Assembly (NCBI RefSeq): GCF_031583025.1
Contig: NZ_CP134062.1
Span: 558,001 to 622,000, forward strand
Direction: 5' to 3'
Source: Mycobacterium sp. Z3061
GTDB lineage: Bacteria > Actinomycetota > Actinomycetes > Mycobacteriales > Mycobacteriaceae
DNA: 64,000 nucleotides
In this document: piece after piece, positions 34,628-46,653 of the stretch
Position numbering within the stretch: the first letter of the stretch is position 1
Layout: each line of letters starts with the position of its first letter
Position numbers and translations under genes: made by a program
Notes under the pieces: model-generated
What the model was told of the DNA's origin: nothing
Seen by the model: the letters and a program-made list of their open reading frames with translations, nothing else
Databases searched by the model: none

Positions 34628-35353
34628 TCAGCCGCCCAGCTTCGCGTGCATCTCCCAAACCAGCACCTCGGAGGGCTGCCGCGCGGTGAGCCGACGGCCG
34701 TCCGCGTCGGTGCAGCGGGCCGCGTCTCCCTGGATCAGCTCACCGCGCTCCTCGATGGTGAGGTGGCCGCGTGCCACGAATACGTGCAGGTAGGGCGCCG
34801 GCGGCAGCGAAATGGAGGCGCCCGCGGGCAGCCGTGCGACATGCAGCGCCGCGGCGCGGTTGTGCAGGGCGAGGGCGCCGTCACGTCCCGGAATGCCGGA
34901 CGCGACAGTGACCCAGCCGACGTTGTCCAGCTGATTGCCGATTTCGTCCTGTTGGTAGCTCGGTGTGATGCCGGTCTCGTCCGGAACAACCCACATCTGC
35001 ACGAAATGCACAGGCCGAGTGGGCGAACCGTTCTTCTCCGAATGCAGGATCCCGCTGCCGGCCGACATGCGCTGGGCCAGTCCGGGGTAGATCACTCCCT
35101 GGTTTCCGGTGGAATCCTGATGTGCCAGTTCACCTTCCAATACCCACGTAACGATCTCCATGTCGCGGTGCGGGTGGGTGTCGAAACCCGTTCGCGGCGC
35201 GACGATGTCGTCGTTGTTCACCAGCAGCAAGCCGAAATGTGTGTTGTCCGGCTCGTAATGGTCTCCGAAGGAGAAGGAGTGCCGGGACTGCAACCACGGA
35301 GTGGTCGTGCTGCCGCGATCGGCGGCTCGGCGGATATCCACGGTGGCAGGCAT
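34628..35353 (-). CDS. pirin family protein (Rv0181c-like)
   Basis: The 241-residue bicupin carries the pirin N-terminal metal site motif: FDTHPHRDMEIVTWVLEGEL near residue 60 (His-His-Glu) and an SAGSGILHSE motif near residue 98 (His-Glu). The substrate is uncertain; some pirins are quercetinases or redox-sensitive regulators. It follows the alpha/beta hydrolase gene by four bases on the same strand. The start ATG at 35353 gives the conserved MPATVDIRRA N terminus. Confidence 0.9.
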   Translation of the reverse strand: MPATVDIRRAADRGSTTTPWLQSRHSFSFGDHYEPDNTHFGLLLVNNDDIVAPRTGFDTHPHRDMEIVTWVLEGELAHQDSTGNQGVIYPGLAQRMSAGSGILHSEKNGSPTRPVHFVQMWVVPDETGITPSYQQDEIGNQLDNVGWVTVASGIPGRDGALALHNRAAALHVARLPAGASISLPPAPYLHVFVARGHLTIEERGELIQGDAARCTDADGRRLTARQPSEVLVWEMHAKLGG

Positions 35354-35357
35354 GGCG

Positions 35358-38653
<3,296 letters not shown>

Positions 38654-38684
38654 ATGGCCGGGCGGGATTGTCGTGTCGCTGCGC

Positions 38685-38690
38685 TAGTTT
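38685..38690 (+). promoter_or_regulatory. leaderless -10 element of the DUF2786 gene
   Basis: TAGTTT matches TANNNT and is followed by six bases and the ATG at 38697; no ribosome site is present. Confidence 0.5.
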
Positions 38691-38696
38691 GGCCGC

Positions 38697-39446
38697 ATGA
38701 CCGACGACAAGATGCTGTCCCGTATTGCGGCACTGCTGCGTCAGGCGGAGGGCACCGACAACCCGCATGAGGCCGAGGCCTTCATGACGGCCGCGCAGCG
38801 GCTGGCGACGGCCTCTTCCATCGATCTCGCGGTGGCGCGCTCGCACTCTGCCAACCGCTCGGCGGCCCAGGCCCCCACCCAGCGCACCATCACGATCGGC
38901 GCCGCGGGCACCCGCGGACTCCGCACGTACGTGCAGCTTTTCGTACTGATCGCGGCGGCGAACGACGTGCGCTGCGACATCGCCTCGAACTCGACGTTCC
39001 TGTATGCCTACGGGTTCGCCGAGGACATCGACGCCACGCACGCCCTCTACGCCAGCCTGGTGGTGCAGATGGTCCGGGCCTCGGATGCCTACCTCGCGAC
39101 GGGCGAGCACCGGCCGACTCCCACCATCACCGCCCGGCTCAACTTCCAGCTGGCCTTCGGCGCCCGCGTCGGCCAGCGGCTGGCGGAGGCCCGCGAGCAG
39201 GCCAGGCAGGAAGTCACCAAGGACCGTCGGCGTGCCCCTGGAACCGCTATCGCATTGCGGGACAAAGAAGTGGAGCTCCGCGACCACTATCGCGAGGCTT
39301 CCAAGGCGCGCGGTACCTGGCAGGCCAACCGGGCCTCGGCCGGGTATTCGTCGGCGGCGCGACGCGCGGGCGACCGGGCCGGGCGGCGGGCACGCCTGGG
39401 GAGCAGTCCCGAATTGCCGGGGGCGCGGACCGCGCTGGGCCGTTGA
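38697..39446 (+). CDS. DUF2786 domain protein (Rv0184-like)
   Basis: The 249-residue protein has a DUF2786 segment at its N terminus (KMLSRIAALLRQAEGTDNPHEAEAFMTAAQRLA). A central globular domain follows, then a basic, Arg/Ala-rich C-terminal tail that could bind nucleic acid. The function of the family is unknown. Its stop overlaps the TTG start of the metallohydrolase (TTGA), so the two are one operon. Equivalent to Rv0184. Confidence 0.85.
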   Translation: MTDDKMLSRIAALLRQAEGTDNPHEAEAFMTAAQRLATASSIDLAVARSHSANRSAAQAPTQRTITIGAAGTRGLRTYVQLFVLIAAANDVRCDIASNSTFLYAYGFAEDIDATHALYASLVVQMVRASDAYLATGEHRPTPTITARLNFQLAFGARVGQRLAEAREQARQEVTKDRRRAPGTAIALRDKEVELRDHYREASKARGTWQANRASAGYSSAARRAGDRAGRRARLGSSPELPGARTALGR

Positions 39447-39937
39447 GCCGCGATTCTCAGCGCGCCAAGGTCTATGCGGCTGAGGAATTCGTGCGGGTCA
39501 TGTTCGACCGGGCCGCGCAACACGGGTCGCCCAGCGTCGACTTCTTCGGCACCCAGTTGACGTTGCCGCCGGAGGGGCGATTCGCCTCGATGGCCTCGGT
39601 GCAGCGCTACGTCAACGAGGTGCTCGCGCTGCCCGGGGTGCGCCGGCAGTGGCCGGACGTGCCGGGGCTGCGGGTGCGGCCGCGGCGCGGAGCCACCTCT
39701 GCCCACTACGAGAACCGGGACGGCGCAGGCACTATCGCGGTTCCCGACCGCGACACCGCGGACTGGGCGATGCGTGAGCTCGTCATACTGCATGAGGTGG
39801 CGCATCACCTGTGCCGGGTGCCGCCGCCCCACGGGCCGGACTTCGTGGCGACCATGTGCACGCTGACGGAGCTGGTGATGGGTCCCGAACTCGGCCATGT
39901 GCTGCGGGTCGTCTATGCGAAAGAGGGTGTGCGATGA
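39443..39937 (+). CDS. putative metallohydrolase (TIGR04338 type, Rv0185-like)
   Basis: The 164-residue protein has an ILHEVAHHLC zinc motif (HExxH) near residues 113-122 and a further histidine in PPPHGPDF that may be the third ligand. It resembles the short actinobacterial metallohydrolases described as TIGR04338. The TTG start overlaps the upstream stop, and its 3' end overlaps bglS by four bases. The substrate is unknown; a small peptidase or hydrolase activity is inferred from the motif. Confidence 0.83.
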   Translation: MSRDSQRAKVYAAEEFVRVMFDRAAQHGSPSVDFFGTQLTLPPEGRFASMASVQRYVNEVLALPGVRRQWPDVPGLRVRPRRGATSAHYENRDGAGTIAVPDRDTADWAMRELVILHEVAHHLCRVPPPHGPDFVATMCTLTELVMGPELGHVLRVVYAKEGVR

Positions 39938-42036
39938 GCTCTCCCACGGATGATCCGGACGCGCGTGCCCGTGAGGTCGAGGAGCAGCTGACCGACGACG
40001 AGCGCTTCTCGCTACTGGTCGGTGTGATGGGCGCCGGAGACATGTGGCCGCTGCACGACGAGCGGATTCCGCCGGACGTCCCGATGAGTGCGGGCTATGT
40101 GCCGGGGATCGCCCGGCTGGGGATACCGGCGCTGCGGATGAGTGACGCCGGACTCGGCGTGACCAATCCCGGATTCCGCGCGGGCGATACCGCAACGGCG
40201 CTGCCAGCGGGGCTGGCGATGGCCGCCAGTTTCAATCCCGGGCTGGCCCGCGCCGCGGGTTCGGTGATCGGTGTCGAGGCACGCAGTCGCGGCTTCAACG
40301 TGCAGTTGGCGGGCGCGATGAACCTGTGCCGTGATCCCCGCAACGGCCGCAATTTCGAGTACTTCTCCGAAGACCCGCTGCTGAGCGCCGTCACGGCCGC
40401 CGAGCAGATCATCGGAATCCAGCAGCACGGCGTCATCTGCACCGCCAAGCACTTCTCGCTGAACTGCAACGAGACCAACCGGCACTGGCTGGACGCCGTC
40501 ATCGATCCCGACGCTCACCGCGAATCCGACCTGCTGGCCTTCGAGATCGCCATTGAGCGGGGCCGGCCCGGGGCGGTGATGGCGGCCTACAACAAGGTCA
40601 ACGGCGACTACGCCGCTGCCAACGGCGTCCTGCTCAACGACGTGCTGAAAGGTGCCTGGGGATACCCCGGCTGGGTGATGTCCGACTGGGGCGGCACGCC
40701 GAGTTGGGAGTGTGCGCTGGGCGGCCTCGACCAGGAATGCGGCGCCCAGATCGACGCCCTGCTGTGGCAGGCCGAGACGTTCGGCGCCCCACTACGGGCC
40801 GCCTTCGCCGACGGTCGGCTCACCGGGCAGCGGCTGTCGGACATGGTCCGGCGGATCCTGCGGTCGATGTTCGCGGTCGGGATCGACCAGTGGGGACCGG
40901 CACCGGAACCGGATATCAGCGCGCACAACGAGATAGCCCTGGATATCGCGCGACAGGGAATCGTGCTCCTGCAGAACCGGGGCGCGCTGCCCCTGGAGGC
41001 TGGGCGGGCCGGCCACATCGCCGTCATCGGCGGCTACTCCCACCGCGGAGTTGCGGCCGGGTTCGGCTCGAGCACGGTCGTCCCCCCGGGCGGCTACGCC
41101 GACGTGATCCCGATCGGGGGCTCCGGTCTGGAAGCGGGCATGCGCAATCTGTACCTGCAGCCGTCGAGCCCGCTCGAGGAACTCAGGAAGCTGTTGCCGC
41201 AGGCCCACATCGAATTCGATCCCGGTGTCAGCCCGGCCGAGGCGGTGCCGGTGGCGCGCCGGGCCGACGTCGCGATCGTCTTCGCGACCCGGGCCGAGGG
41301 CGAGGGGTTCGATGCTGCCGACCTGTCGCTGCCGTGGGGCCAGGACGCTCTGATCGCCGCGGTCGCCGCGGCCAACCCGAACACCGTTGTGGTGCTTCAG
41401 ACCGGCAACCCGGTGGCGATGCGCTGGCGTGATTCGGTGAGCGCGATCGTCGCGGCCTGGTACCCGGGCCAACAGGGGGGCCGGGCGATCGCGGAAATCC
41501 TTACCGGGCAAGTCAATCCGTCAGGCCGGCTACCTATCACCTTTCCGGTGGACATCGGTCAGACGCCCCGTCCGCAGCTGGGCTCGCCGACGACGATCGA
41601 TTATTCAGAGGGCGCCGAAGTCGGGTACCGCTGGTTCGCCCGCACGGGCCAGGCCCCGCTGTTCGCGTTCGGACACGGGTTGTCCTACACCAGCTTTGAA
41701 CACCGCGATCTCGAGGTGACCGGCGGTGACACGGTGCGAGTCGCCGTCACCGTCGTCAACACCGGTGACCGCCGCGGGGCGGATGTCCCGCAGGTGTATC
41801 TGGCCGGCGCACCGGGGGAAGGCCGGTTGAGGCTGTTGGGATACGAGAGGGTCGACCTCGAACCCGGGCAGTCTCGCCGGGTGAGCATCGAGGCGGATCC
41901 GCGCCTGCTGGCGCGCTACGCCGACGGGAGCTGGCACATCAGCCCCGGGCGGTACACCGTGGCCGTCGGTGCGTCGGCGGTCGCGCTGACGCCGGCGGCC
42001 GAGGTCGAGCTGGCCGGCCGTACGTTCGGGCGCTGA
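39934..42036 (+). CDS. bglS: GH3 family beta-glucosidase BglS
   Basis: The 700-residue protein has the glycoside hydrolase family 3 layout. A TIM-barrel domain (about residues 40-320) has the KHF(x)5-6N segment and the nucleophile motif VMSDWGG near residue 250. The C-terminal alpha/beta sandwich domain (about 340-560) and a fibronectin-like tail (about 590-700) follow. It lacks a signal peptide. It should hydrolyse terminal beta-glucosides. The ATG start overlaps the metallohydrolase stop. It corresponds to Rv0186, with a slightly longer chain. The 3' end is 34 bases from the convergent mymT. Confidence 0.9.
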   Translation: MSSPTDDPDARAREVEEQLTDDERFSLLVGVMGAGDMWPLHDERIPPDVPMSAGYVPGIARLGIPALRMSDAGLGVTNPGFRAGDTATALPAGLAMAASFNPGLARAAGSVIGVEARSRGFNVQLAGAMNLCRDPRNGRNFEYFSEDPLLSAVTAAEQIIGIQQHGVICTAKHFSLNCNETNRHWLDAVIDPDAHRESDLLAFEIAIERGRPGAVMAAYNKVNGDYAAANGVLLNDVLKGAWGYPGWVMSDWGGTPSWECALGGLDQECGAQIDALLWQAETFGAPLRAAFADGRLTGQRLSDMVRRILRSMFAVGIDQWGPAPEPDISAHNEIALDIARQGIVLLQNRGALPLEAGRAGHIAVIGGYSHRGVAAGFGSSTVVPPGGYADVIPIGGSGLEAGMRNLYLQPSSPLEELRKLLPQAHIEFDPGVSPAEAVPVARRADVAIVFATRAEGEGFDAADLSLPWGQDALIAAVAAANPNTVVVLQTGNPVAMRWRDSVSAIVAAWYPGQQGGRAIAEILTGQVNPSGRLPITFPVDIGQTPRPQLGSPTTIDYSEGAEVGYRWFARTGQAPLFAFGHGLSYTSFEHRDLEVTGGDTVRVAVTVVNTGDRRGADVPQVYLAGAPGEGRLRLLGYERVDLEPGQSRRVSIEADPRLLARYADGSWHISPGRYTVAVGASAVALTPAAEVELAGRTFGR

Positions 42037-42070
42037 GCGGCGCGTCCGGACGCACGACCGGCCGGCGAAC

Positions 42071-42217
42071 CTACTGGACGGGGACCAGGGCCTCACCGCA
42101 GGTGCAGCGGTACGGCTCGGTGGCGCCGGAGCAGTGGCACGGGACCTCGATGCGCACGCGACAGCCACAACCCTCGTGGCCACAAGTCAATTCGGTTCCA
42201 GCTTCGTGAGTTGCCAT
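42071..42217 (-). CDS. mymT: copper metallothionein MymT
   Basis: This is a 48-residue protein with seven cysteines (positions 12, 17, 19, 27, 29, 38 and 40) in CxxxxCxC, CxC and CxC clusters. The middle reads [15 protein letters not shown]. It matches mycobacterial MymT (Rv0186A) closely. MymT binds several Cu(I) ions in a cluster and protects against copper. The gene lies between bglS and an O-methyltransferase as in M. tuberculosis. It has a GAAGGTGG ribosome site, a -10 element and a copper-repressor palindrome upstream. It is on the minus strand, divergent from the methyltransferase. Confidence 0.94.
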   Translation of the reverse strand: MATHEAGTELTCGHEGCGCRVRIEVPCHCSGATEPYRCTCGEALVPVQ

Positions 42218-42259
42218 GGGATTCCACCTTCATCTGAGTCGGACTTGCTTCCGCCACCC

Positions 42260-42280
42260 AGCATATACCCCTTGGGGGTA
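42260..42280 (-). promoter_or_regulatory. RicR-type copper operator and -10 element of mymT
   Basis: TACCCC-TTG-GGGGTA (42266-42280) is a perfect six-base-arm palindrome of the RicR/CsoR class. On the minus strand the -10 hexamer TATGCT (42260-42265) directly abuts it, so the repressor would sit on the mymT promoter and leave when copper binds. The leader would be about 36 bases. Confidence 0.82.
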
Positions 42281-42333
42281 CGGGTAAACAGTCGAGTGGT
42301 GACCCAGCGCGTCGGCCGGGCCAGGAGTTAGCG

Positions 42334-42996
42334 TTGGTTATGCCTGCAGAAGCGAACCCGCAAGCCGTCGACGCTTTCCTGGACAGCACGCTGATCGGCC
42401 CGGACCCGGCACTGTCCGCCGCGGTCGCGGCCAGTGACGCGGCCGGCCTGCCGCGGATCGCGGTGTCGGCGCAGCAGGGCAAGTTTCTGTGCCTGCTGGC
42501 TTCGGCGATGCAGGCGCGCCGCATTCTCGAACTCGGCACGCTGGGCGGCTACAGCACCATCTGGCTCGCGCGGGGTGCAGGGCCGGAGGGGCGGGTGGTG
42601 ACGTTGGAGTTCGATCCGCGGCGTGCCGAGCTCGCTCGGGCCAACCTGGAACGGGCGGGTCTGGGCGACCGGGTCGAGGTGGTGGTGGGCGCAGCACTGG
42701 ACACCTTGCCGACGGTGACCGGCGGCCCGTTCGACCTGGTATTCATCGACGCGGACAAGGAGAACAACGCCGCCTACCTGGAGTGGGCGATCAGGCTGGG
42801 TCGTCCCGGTACGGCGGTCGTGGTGGACAACGTCATCCGCGGGGGAAAGGTGCTGACCGAGGCCGACGATGTCAGGGTCGCCGCGACGCGGGGCACCCTG
42901 CAGCTGATGGGTGAGCACCCACGCCTGGACGCCGCCGTGCTGCAGACGGTCGGCGGCAAGGGCTGGGACGGATTCGCGATGGCCGTGGTGCGCTGA
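42334..42996 (+). CDS. class I SAM-dependent O-methyltransferase (Rv0187-like)
   Basis: The 220-residue protein is a cation-dependent catechol-type O-methyltransferase. It has SAQQGKFLCLLASAM, the SAM motif ELGTLGGYSTIWLAR near residue 68, a metal/substrate motif VFIDADKEN near residue 135 and VVVDNVIRGG near 165. It methylates a small phenolic or similar substrate. A TTG at 42334 follows AGGAG by six bases; an ATG two codons later is the alternative. It is divergent from mymT and shares a 116-base region containing the RicR box. Confidence 0.9.
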   Translation: MVMPAEANPQAVDAFLDSTLIGPDPALSAAVAASDAAGLPRIAVSAQQGKFLCLLASAMQARRILELGTLGGYSTIWLARGAGPEGRVVTLEFDPRRAELARANLERAGLGDRVEVVVGAALDTLPTVTGGPFDLVFIDADKENNAAYLEWAIRLGRPGTAVVVDNVIRGGKVLTEADDVRVAATRGTLQLMGEHPRLDAAVLQTVGGKGWDGFAMAVVR

Positions 42997-43006
42997 GTCG
43001 ACTTCT

Positions 43007-43097
43007 GAGTGTGCGCTGGCCGCTTCGAGTGTGCGTCAGCTGCGCAAGGCGGTTCCGGCGCGGTGGACGCACACCCGATGCGGTGGACGCACACCCG
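43007..43097. terminator. double 20-base repeat palindrome between convergent genes
   Basis: GAGTGTGCG occurs at 43007 and 43027, and GCGGTGGACGCACACCCG occurs at 43060 and 43080, both with a 20-base period. The first pair is complementary to the CGCACAC core of the second (GTGTGCGTC at 43029 pairs with GACGCACAC at 43066). It lies between the convergent methyltransferase and ilvD genes and probably terminates both. Confidence 0.55.
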
Positions 43098-43103
43098 GCG
43101 CGG

Positions 43104-44798
43104 TCAGCCGCAGACGGCTCCATATGCGGCCGAGCCGACCAGCTTGACGTACTTCGCCAGCACGCCGGTCTTGTAGCGCGGCGGCGGGGGAGTGAAATCC
43201 TTTTGCCGAGAGGCGAACTCGTCGGGGTCGACCAGCACGTCGAGGGTGTGGTTGGCCACGTCGAGACGGATCTTGTCGCCGTCGCGCAGGAAGGCGATCG
43301 GGCCGGCGTCGACGGCTTCGGGCGCCACGTGCCCCACGCACAGCCCGGTCGTCCCACCGGAGAACCGGCCGTCGGTGAGCAGCAGCACGTCCTTGCCCAG
43401 CCCGGCGCCCTTGATGGCGCCGGTGATGGCGAGCATCTCGCGCATGCCGGGACCGCCCTTGGGCCCCTCGTAGCGGATCACCACCGCGTCGCCGTGGGTG
43501 ATGGTGCCGTCCTCGAGCGCGTCCAGCGCCGCCCGCTCGCCGTCGAAAACCCTTGCGGTGCCTTCGAACACGTCGGAATCAAAACCGGCCGACTTGACCA
43601 CCGCGCCTTCGGGCGCCAGTGATCCGCGCAGGATGGTGATGCCGCCGGTCGGGTGGATCGGGTTGTTCAGGGCGCGCAGCACCTTGCCGTCCGGGTCCGG
43701 CGGCGCGATGTCGGCCAGGTTCTGCGCCACGGTCTGGCCGGTTACGGTCAGACAGTCACCGTGCAGCAGGTCGGCGTCCAGCAGTGCTTTCATCACCACC
43801 GGCACCCCGCCGATGTGGTCGACGTGCGACATCACGTGCCGGCCGAACGGCTTGACGTCGGCCAGATGCGGCACCCGCTTGCCGATGCGGGTGAAGTCGT
43901 CGAGGGACAACTCGACCTCGGCCTCGCGGGCGATCGCCAGCAGGTGCAGCACCGCGTTGGTCGAGCCGCCGAACGCCATCACCACCGCGATGGCGTTCTC
44001 GAACGCCTCCCGGGTGAGGATGTCGCGGGCGGTGATGCCCTTGCGCAACAGTTCGATGACGGCCTGACCGCTGCGGCGGGCGAACCCGTCGCGGCGGCGG
44101 TCGGTCGCCGGGGGAGCGGCGCTGCCCGGCAGTGACATGCCCAGGGCCTCGGCGGCGCTGGCCATGGTGTTGGCCGTGTACATGCCGCCGCAGGCACCCT
44201 CGCCGGGGCAGATCGCCCGCTCGATGGCGTCGACGTCCTCCCGTGGCATCAGGCCGCGGGCGCACGCGCCCACCGCCTCGAACGCGTCGATGATGGTGAC
44301 CTCGCGTTCGGTGCCGTCCGAAAGCTTGGCGACACCCGGCAGGATCGACCCCGCGTAGAGGAACACCGAGGCCAGGTCGAGGCGGGCGGCGGCCATCAGC
44401 ATGCCGGGCAGCGATTTGTCGCACCCGGCCAGCAGCACCGAGCCGTCCAGCCGCTCGGCCTGCATCACCGTTTCGACGCTGTCGGCGATCACCTCGCGCG
44501 ACACCAGGGAGAAGTGCATCCCCTCGTGTCCCATGGAGATGCCGTCGGACACCGAGATCGTCCCGAACTCCAGCGGGTAGCCGCCCGCGGCGAAGACGCC
44601 CTCCTTGACGGCCTTCGCCAGCCGGTCCAGCGACAGGTTGCAGGGGGTGATCTCGTTCCAGGACGAGGCGACCCCGATCTGCGCCTTGGCGAAGTCCTCG
44701 TCGCCCATGCCTACCGCGCGGAGCATTCCGCGGGCGGCGGCCTTCTCCAGGCCGTCGGTGACGTCGCGGCTGCGGGGCTTGATGTCGGGTTCAGGCAT
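43104..44798 (-). CDS. ilvD: dihydroxy-acid dehydratase IlvD
   Basis: The 564-residue Fe-S enzyme of branched-chain amino acid synthesis converts 2,3-dihydroxy acids to 2-keto acids. The cluster cysteines are visible in [11 protein letters not shown] and [16 protein letters not shown], and the conserved ITPCNLSL and [11 protein letters not shown] segments are present. The start at [13 protein letters not shown] (44798) fits the family; the longer open frame adds 36 unlikely residues that would cross the ricR operator. It corresponds to Rv0189c. The divergent ricR gene starts 95 bases away. Confidence 0.95.
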   Translation of the reverse strand: MPEPDIKPRSRDVTDGLEKAAARGMLRAVGMGDEDFAKAQIGVASSWNEITPCNLSLDRLAKAVKEGVFAAGGYPLEFGTISVSDGISMGHEGMHFSLVSREVIADSVETVMQAERLDGSVLLAGCDKSLPGMLMAAARLDLASVFLYAGSILPGVAKLSDGTEREVTIIDAFEAVGACARGLMPREDVDAIERAICPGEGACGGMYTANTMASAAEALGMSLPGSAAPPATDRRRDGFARRSGQAVIELLRKGITARDILTREAFENAIAVVMAFGGSTNAVLHLLAIAREAEVELSLDDFTRIGKRVPHLADVKPFGRHVMSHVDHIGGVPVVMKALLDADLLHGDCLTVTGQTVAQNLADIAPPDPDGKVLRALNNPIHPTGGITILRGSLAPEGAVVKSAGFDSDVFEGTARVFDGERAALDALEDGTITHGDAVVIRYEGPKGGPGMREMLAITGAIKGAGLGKDVLLLTDGRFSGGTTGLCVGHVAPEAVDAGPIAFLRDGDKIRLDVANHTLDVLVDPDEFASRQKDFTPPPPRYKTGVLAKYVKLVGSAAYGAVCG

Positions 44799-44839
44799 GC
44801 AGCAAGTATGCGGTGCGGCGGCATCCCGCCAAAATCGTT

Positions 44840-44871
44840 TATGATCGGGAGGTAATACCCCGTCGGGGTAT
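44840..44871 (+). promoter_or_regulatory. RicR operator and -10 element of ricR
   Basis: ATACCCC-GTC-GGGGTAT (44855-44871) is a perfect 17-base palindrome of the RicR class. The -10 hexamer TATGAT (44840-44845) puts the transcription start near 44852, at the operator edge. This fits self-repression by RicR with release on copper. Confidence 0.85.
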
Positions 44872-44893
44872 GTCATGGCGTTTGGGAGACTTG

Positions 44894-45184
44894 ATGACGG
44901 CAGCACACGGGTACGCGCAGCAGAAGGACAATTACGCCAAGCGGCTGCGTCGCATCGAGGGTCAGGTGCGCGGCATCGCGCGCATGATCGAAGAGGACAA
45001 GTACTGCATCGACGTCCTCACCCAGATCAGCGCCGTCAACAGTGCCATGCGGTCGGTGGCGCTGAACCTGCTCGACGAGCACCTGAACCATTGCGTCACC
45101 CGTGCGGTGGCCGACGGTGGTCCCGAGGCCGACGAGAAGCTGGCCGAAGCCTCGGCCGCCATTGCACGCCTTGTCCGTTCCTGA
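44894..45184 (+). CDS. ricR: copper-responsive repressor RicR (CsoR family)
   Basis: This 96-residue, all-helical CsoR-family protein has the Cu(I) ligands Cys38, His63 and Cys67 in KYCIDVL and EHLNHCV. It is almost identical to Rv0190 of M. tuberculosis. It binds GC-flanked TACCC palindromes and loses DNA when copper is bound, controlling mymT and other copper genes. The ATG at 44894 follows GGGAG by five bases; the palindrome in its own promoter shows autoregulation. It is divergent from ilvD. Confidence 0.94.
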   Translation: MTAAHGYAQQKDNYAKRLRRIEGQVRGIARMIEEDKYCIDVLTQISAVNSAMRSVALNLLDEHLNHCVTRAVADGGPEADEKLAEASAAIARLVRS

Positions 45185-45198
45185 CCGGGCGTGTTGAC

Positions 45199-45213
45199 AC
45201 CCAATGTTTGGGT
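45199..45213. promoter_or_regulatory. perfect palindrome upstream of the MFS gene
   Basis: ACCCAA-TGT-TTGGGT is a perfect 15-base palindrome. Its first base is the last base of a TTGACA hexamer (45194-45199). It differs from the RicR boxes (no TACCCC) and may be the operator of another regulator controlling the MFS transporter 60 bases downstream. A matching -10 at normal spacing is not obvious. Confidence 0.45.
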
Positions 45214-45272
45214 AAAGCCCGGATACGTTGCGTACGGTTATCACGGCGCAATCGTGTCGCCACCCCAACACC

Positions 45273-46520
45273 ATGACTGCCGAATCGGGAACCATCGCCG
45301 CAACCGCACGAACGTGGACGCCACGGATCGCGGTTCAACTTGCGGTGCTCGCCGCGGCGGCCTTCATCTACGTGACCGCGGAGCTGCTTCCCGTGGGGGC
45401 GCTGTCGGCGATCGCGCGCAACCTGAACGTCAGCGTGGTGCTGGTCGGCACACTGCTGACCTGGTACGCCTTCGTGGCGGCGCTGACCACCGTTCCGCTG
45501 GTGCGCTGGACCGCGCACTGGCCGCGGCGCCGGACGCTGCTGCTGAGCCTGGTGTGTCTGACGGTCTCGCAGCTGATTTCGGCGCTGGCGCCCAGCTTCG
45601 CGGTACTCGCCGCCGGCCGGGTGCTGTGCGCGGTGACGCACGGGCTGCTGTGGTCGGTGATCGCTCCGATCGCCACCCGCCTGGTGCCGCCCAGCCACGC
45701 CGGACGCGCCACCATGTCGATCTACGTCGGAACCAGCCTGGCGCTGGTCATCGGTAGCCCACTGACCGCGGCCCTGAGTCTGATGTGGGGCTGGCGGCTG
45801 GCGGCCGTGTGTGTCACCGTCGCGGCCGCCATCGTGACGGTCGCGGCCCGGGTGGTGCTGCCCCCGCTGACGCTGACCACCGACCAGTTGCAGTACGTGG
45901 GCCGACGCTCGACGCATCACCGCAACCGGGCGCTGATCATGGTGAGCCTGATCACCATGATCGGCGTCACCGGGCACTTCGTCTCCTACACGTACATCGT
46001 GGTGATCGTCCGTCAGGTCGTCGGCGTGCGCGGGCCCAACGTCGCGTGGTTGCTGGCCGCCTACGGAATCGCCGGGGTGCTTGCGGTGGCATTGGTGGCG
46101 CGTCCGCTGGACCGCCGCCCCAAGGGCGCGATCATTGTCTGCATGGCGGGGCTGACGGCCGCGCTGGCGCTGCTCAGTGCGCTGGCCTTCGGCTGGCATC
46201 GCTCCGCGACGACGGCGCTGGTGGTCGGGACGGCGGCGATCGTGCTGTGGGGCGCCATGGCCACCGCGGTGTCTCCGATGCTGCAGTCGGCGGCGATGCG
46301 CGCCGGCGCCGACGACCCGGACGGCGCCTCGGGCCTGTACGTCACGGCGTTCCAGGTGGGCATCATGGCGGGATCGCTGGCCGGCGGCCTGTTGTATGAG
46401 CGCAGTGTGGCGATGATGCTGACCGCGTCGGCAGGACTGATGGGTGTCGCGTTATTGGCGATGGCCGCGATTCGCCCGATAGTCGATACACCCGATTCGG
46501 CAATTTCACAGAGCGACTAA
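45273..46520 (+). CDS. MFS transporter (Rv0191-like)
   Basis: The 415-residue protein has twelve predicted membrane helices of the DHA1/AraJ-type drug or sugar exporter branch. The motif RWTAHWPRRR follows helix 2 and a GR-rich loop follows helix 4. It is nearly the same as Rv0191, reported to export chloramphenicol and possibly other small molecules. The start MTAESGT at 45273 fits the family; an upstream ATG adds 15 residues. It follows ricR by 88 bases containing a separate palindrome, so it is probably not under RicR. Confidence 0.88.
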   Translation: MTAESGTIAATARTWTPRIAVQLAVLAAAAFIYVTAELLPVGALSAIARNLNVSVVLVGTLLTWYAFVAALTTVPLVRWTAHWPRRRTLLLSLVCLTVSQLISALAPSFAVLAAGRVLCAVTHGLLWSVIAPIATRLVPPSHAGRATMSIYVGTSLALVIGSPLTAALSLMWGWRLAAVCVTVAAAIVTVAARVVLPPLTLTTDQLQYVGRRSTHHRNRALIMVSLITMIGVTGHFVSYTYIVVIVRQVVGVRGPNVAWLLAAYGIAGVLAVALVARPLDRRPKGAIIVCMAGLTAALALLSALAFGWHRSATTALVVGTAAIVLWGAMATAVSPMLQSAAMRAGADDPDGASGLYVTAFQVGIMAGSLAGGLLYERSVAMMLTASAGLMGVALLAMAAIRPIVDTPDSAISQSD

Positions 46521-46536
46521 CGGCGCAGGTCAACGG

Positions 46537-46623
46537 CCTGAACTGGGCTTGGTAACGGTCGCGGCGGGTTCAGCGAATGGCAATTCGGGGTTTCTGCTGT
46601 GCCACACTGGGGGCCAGTTCAGG
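46537..46623 (+). repeat. ten-base inverted repeat in the L,D-transpeptidase leader
   Basis: CCTGAACTGG (46537-46546) and its exact complement CCAGTTCAGG (46614-46623) are 67 bases apart in the 133-base region before the L,D-transpeptidase gene. They could pair in the mRNA leader or be two operator half sites. Confidence 0.45.
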
Positions 46624-46653
46624 TCTTGAAGTAGGTGACCGGAAGGAAAGAGT

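Noticed and set aside
45194-45229. TTGACA (45194) with TACGTT (45224) as a promoter of the MFS gene
   Set aside because: The spacing of 24 bases is too long for a SigA promoter, so only the palindrome is reported.
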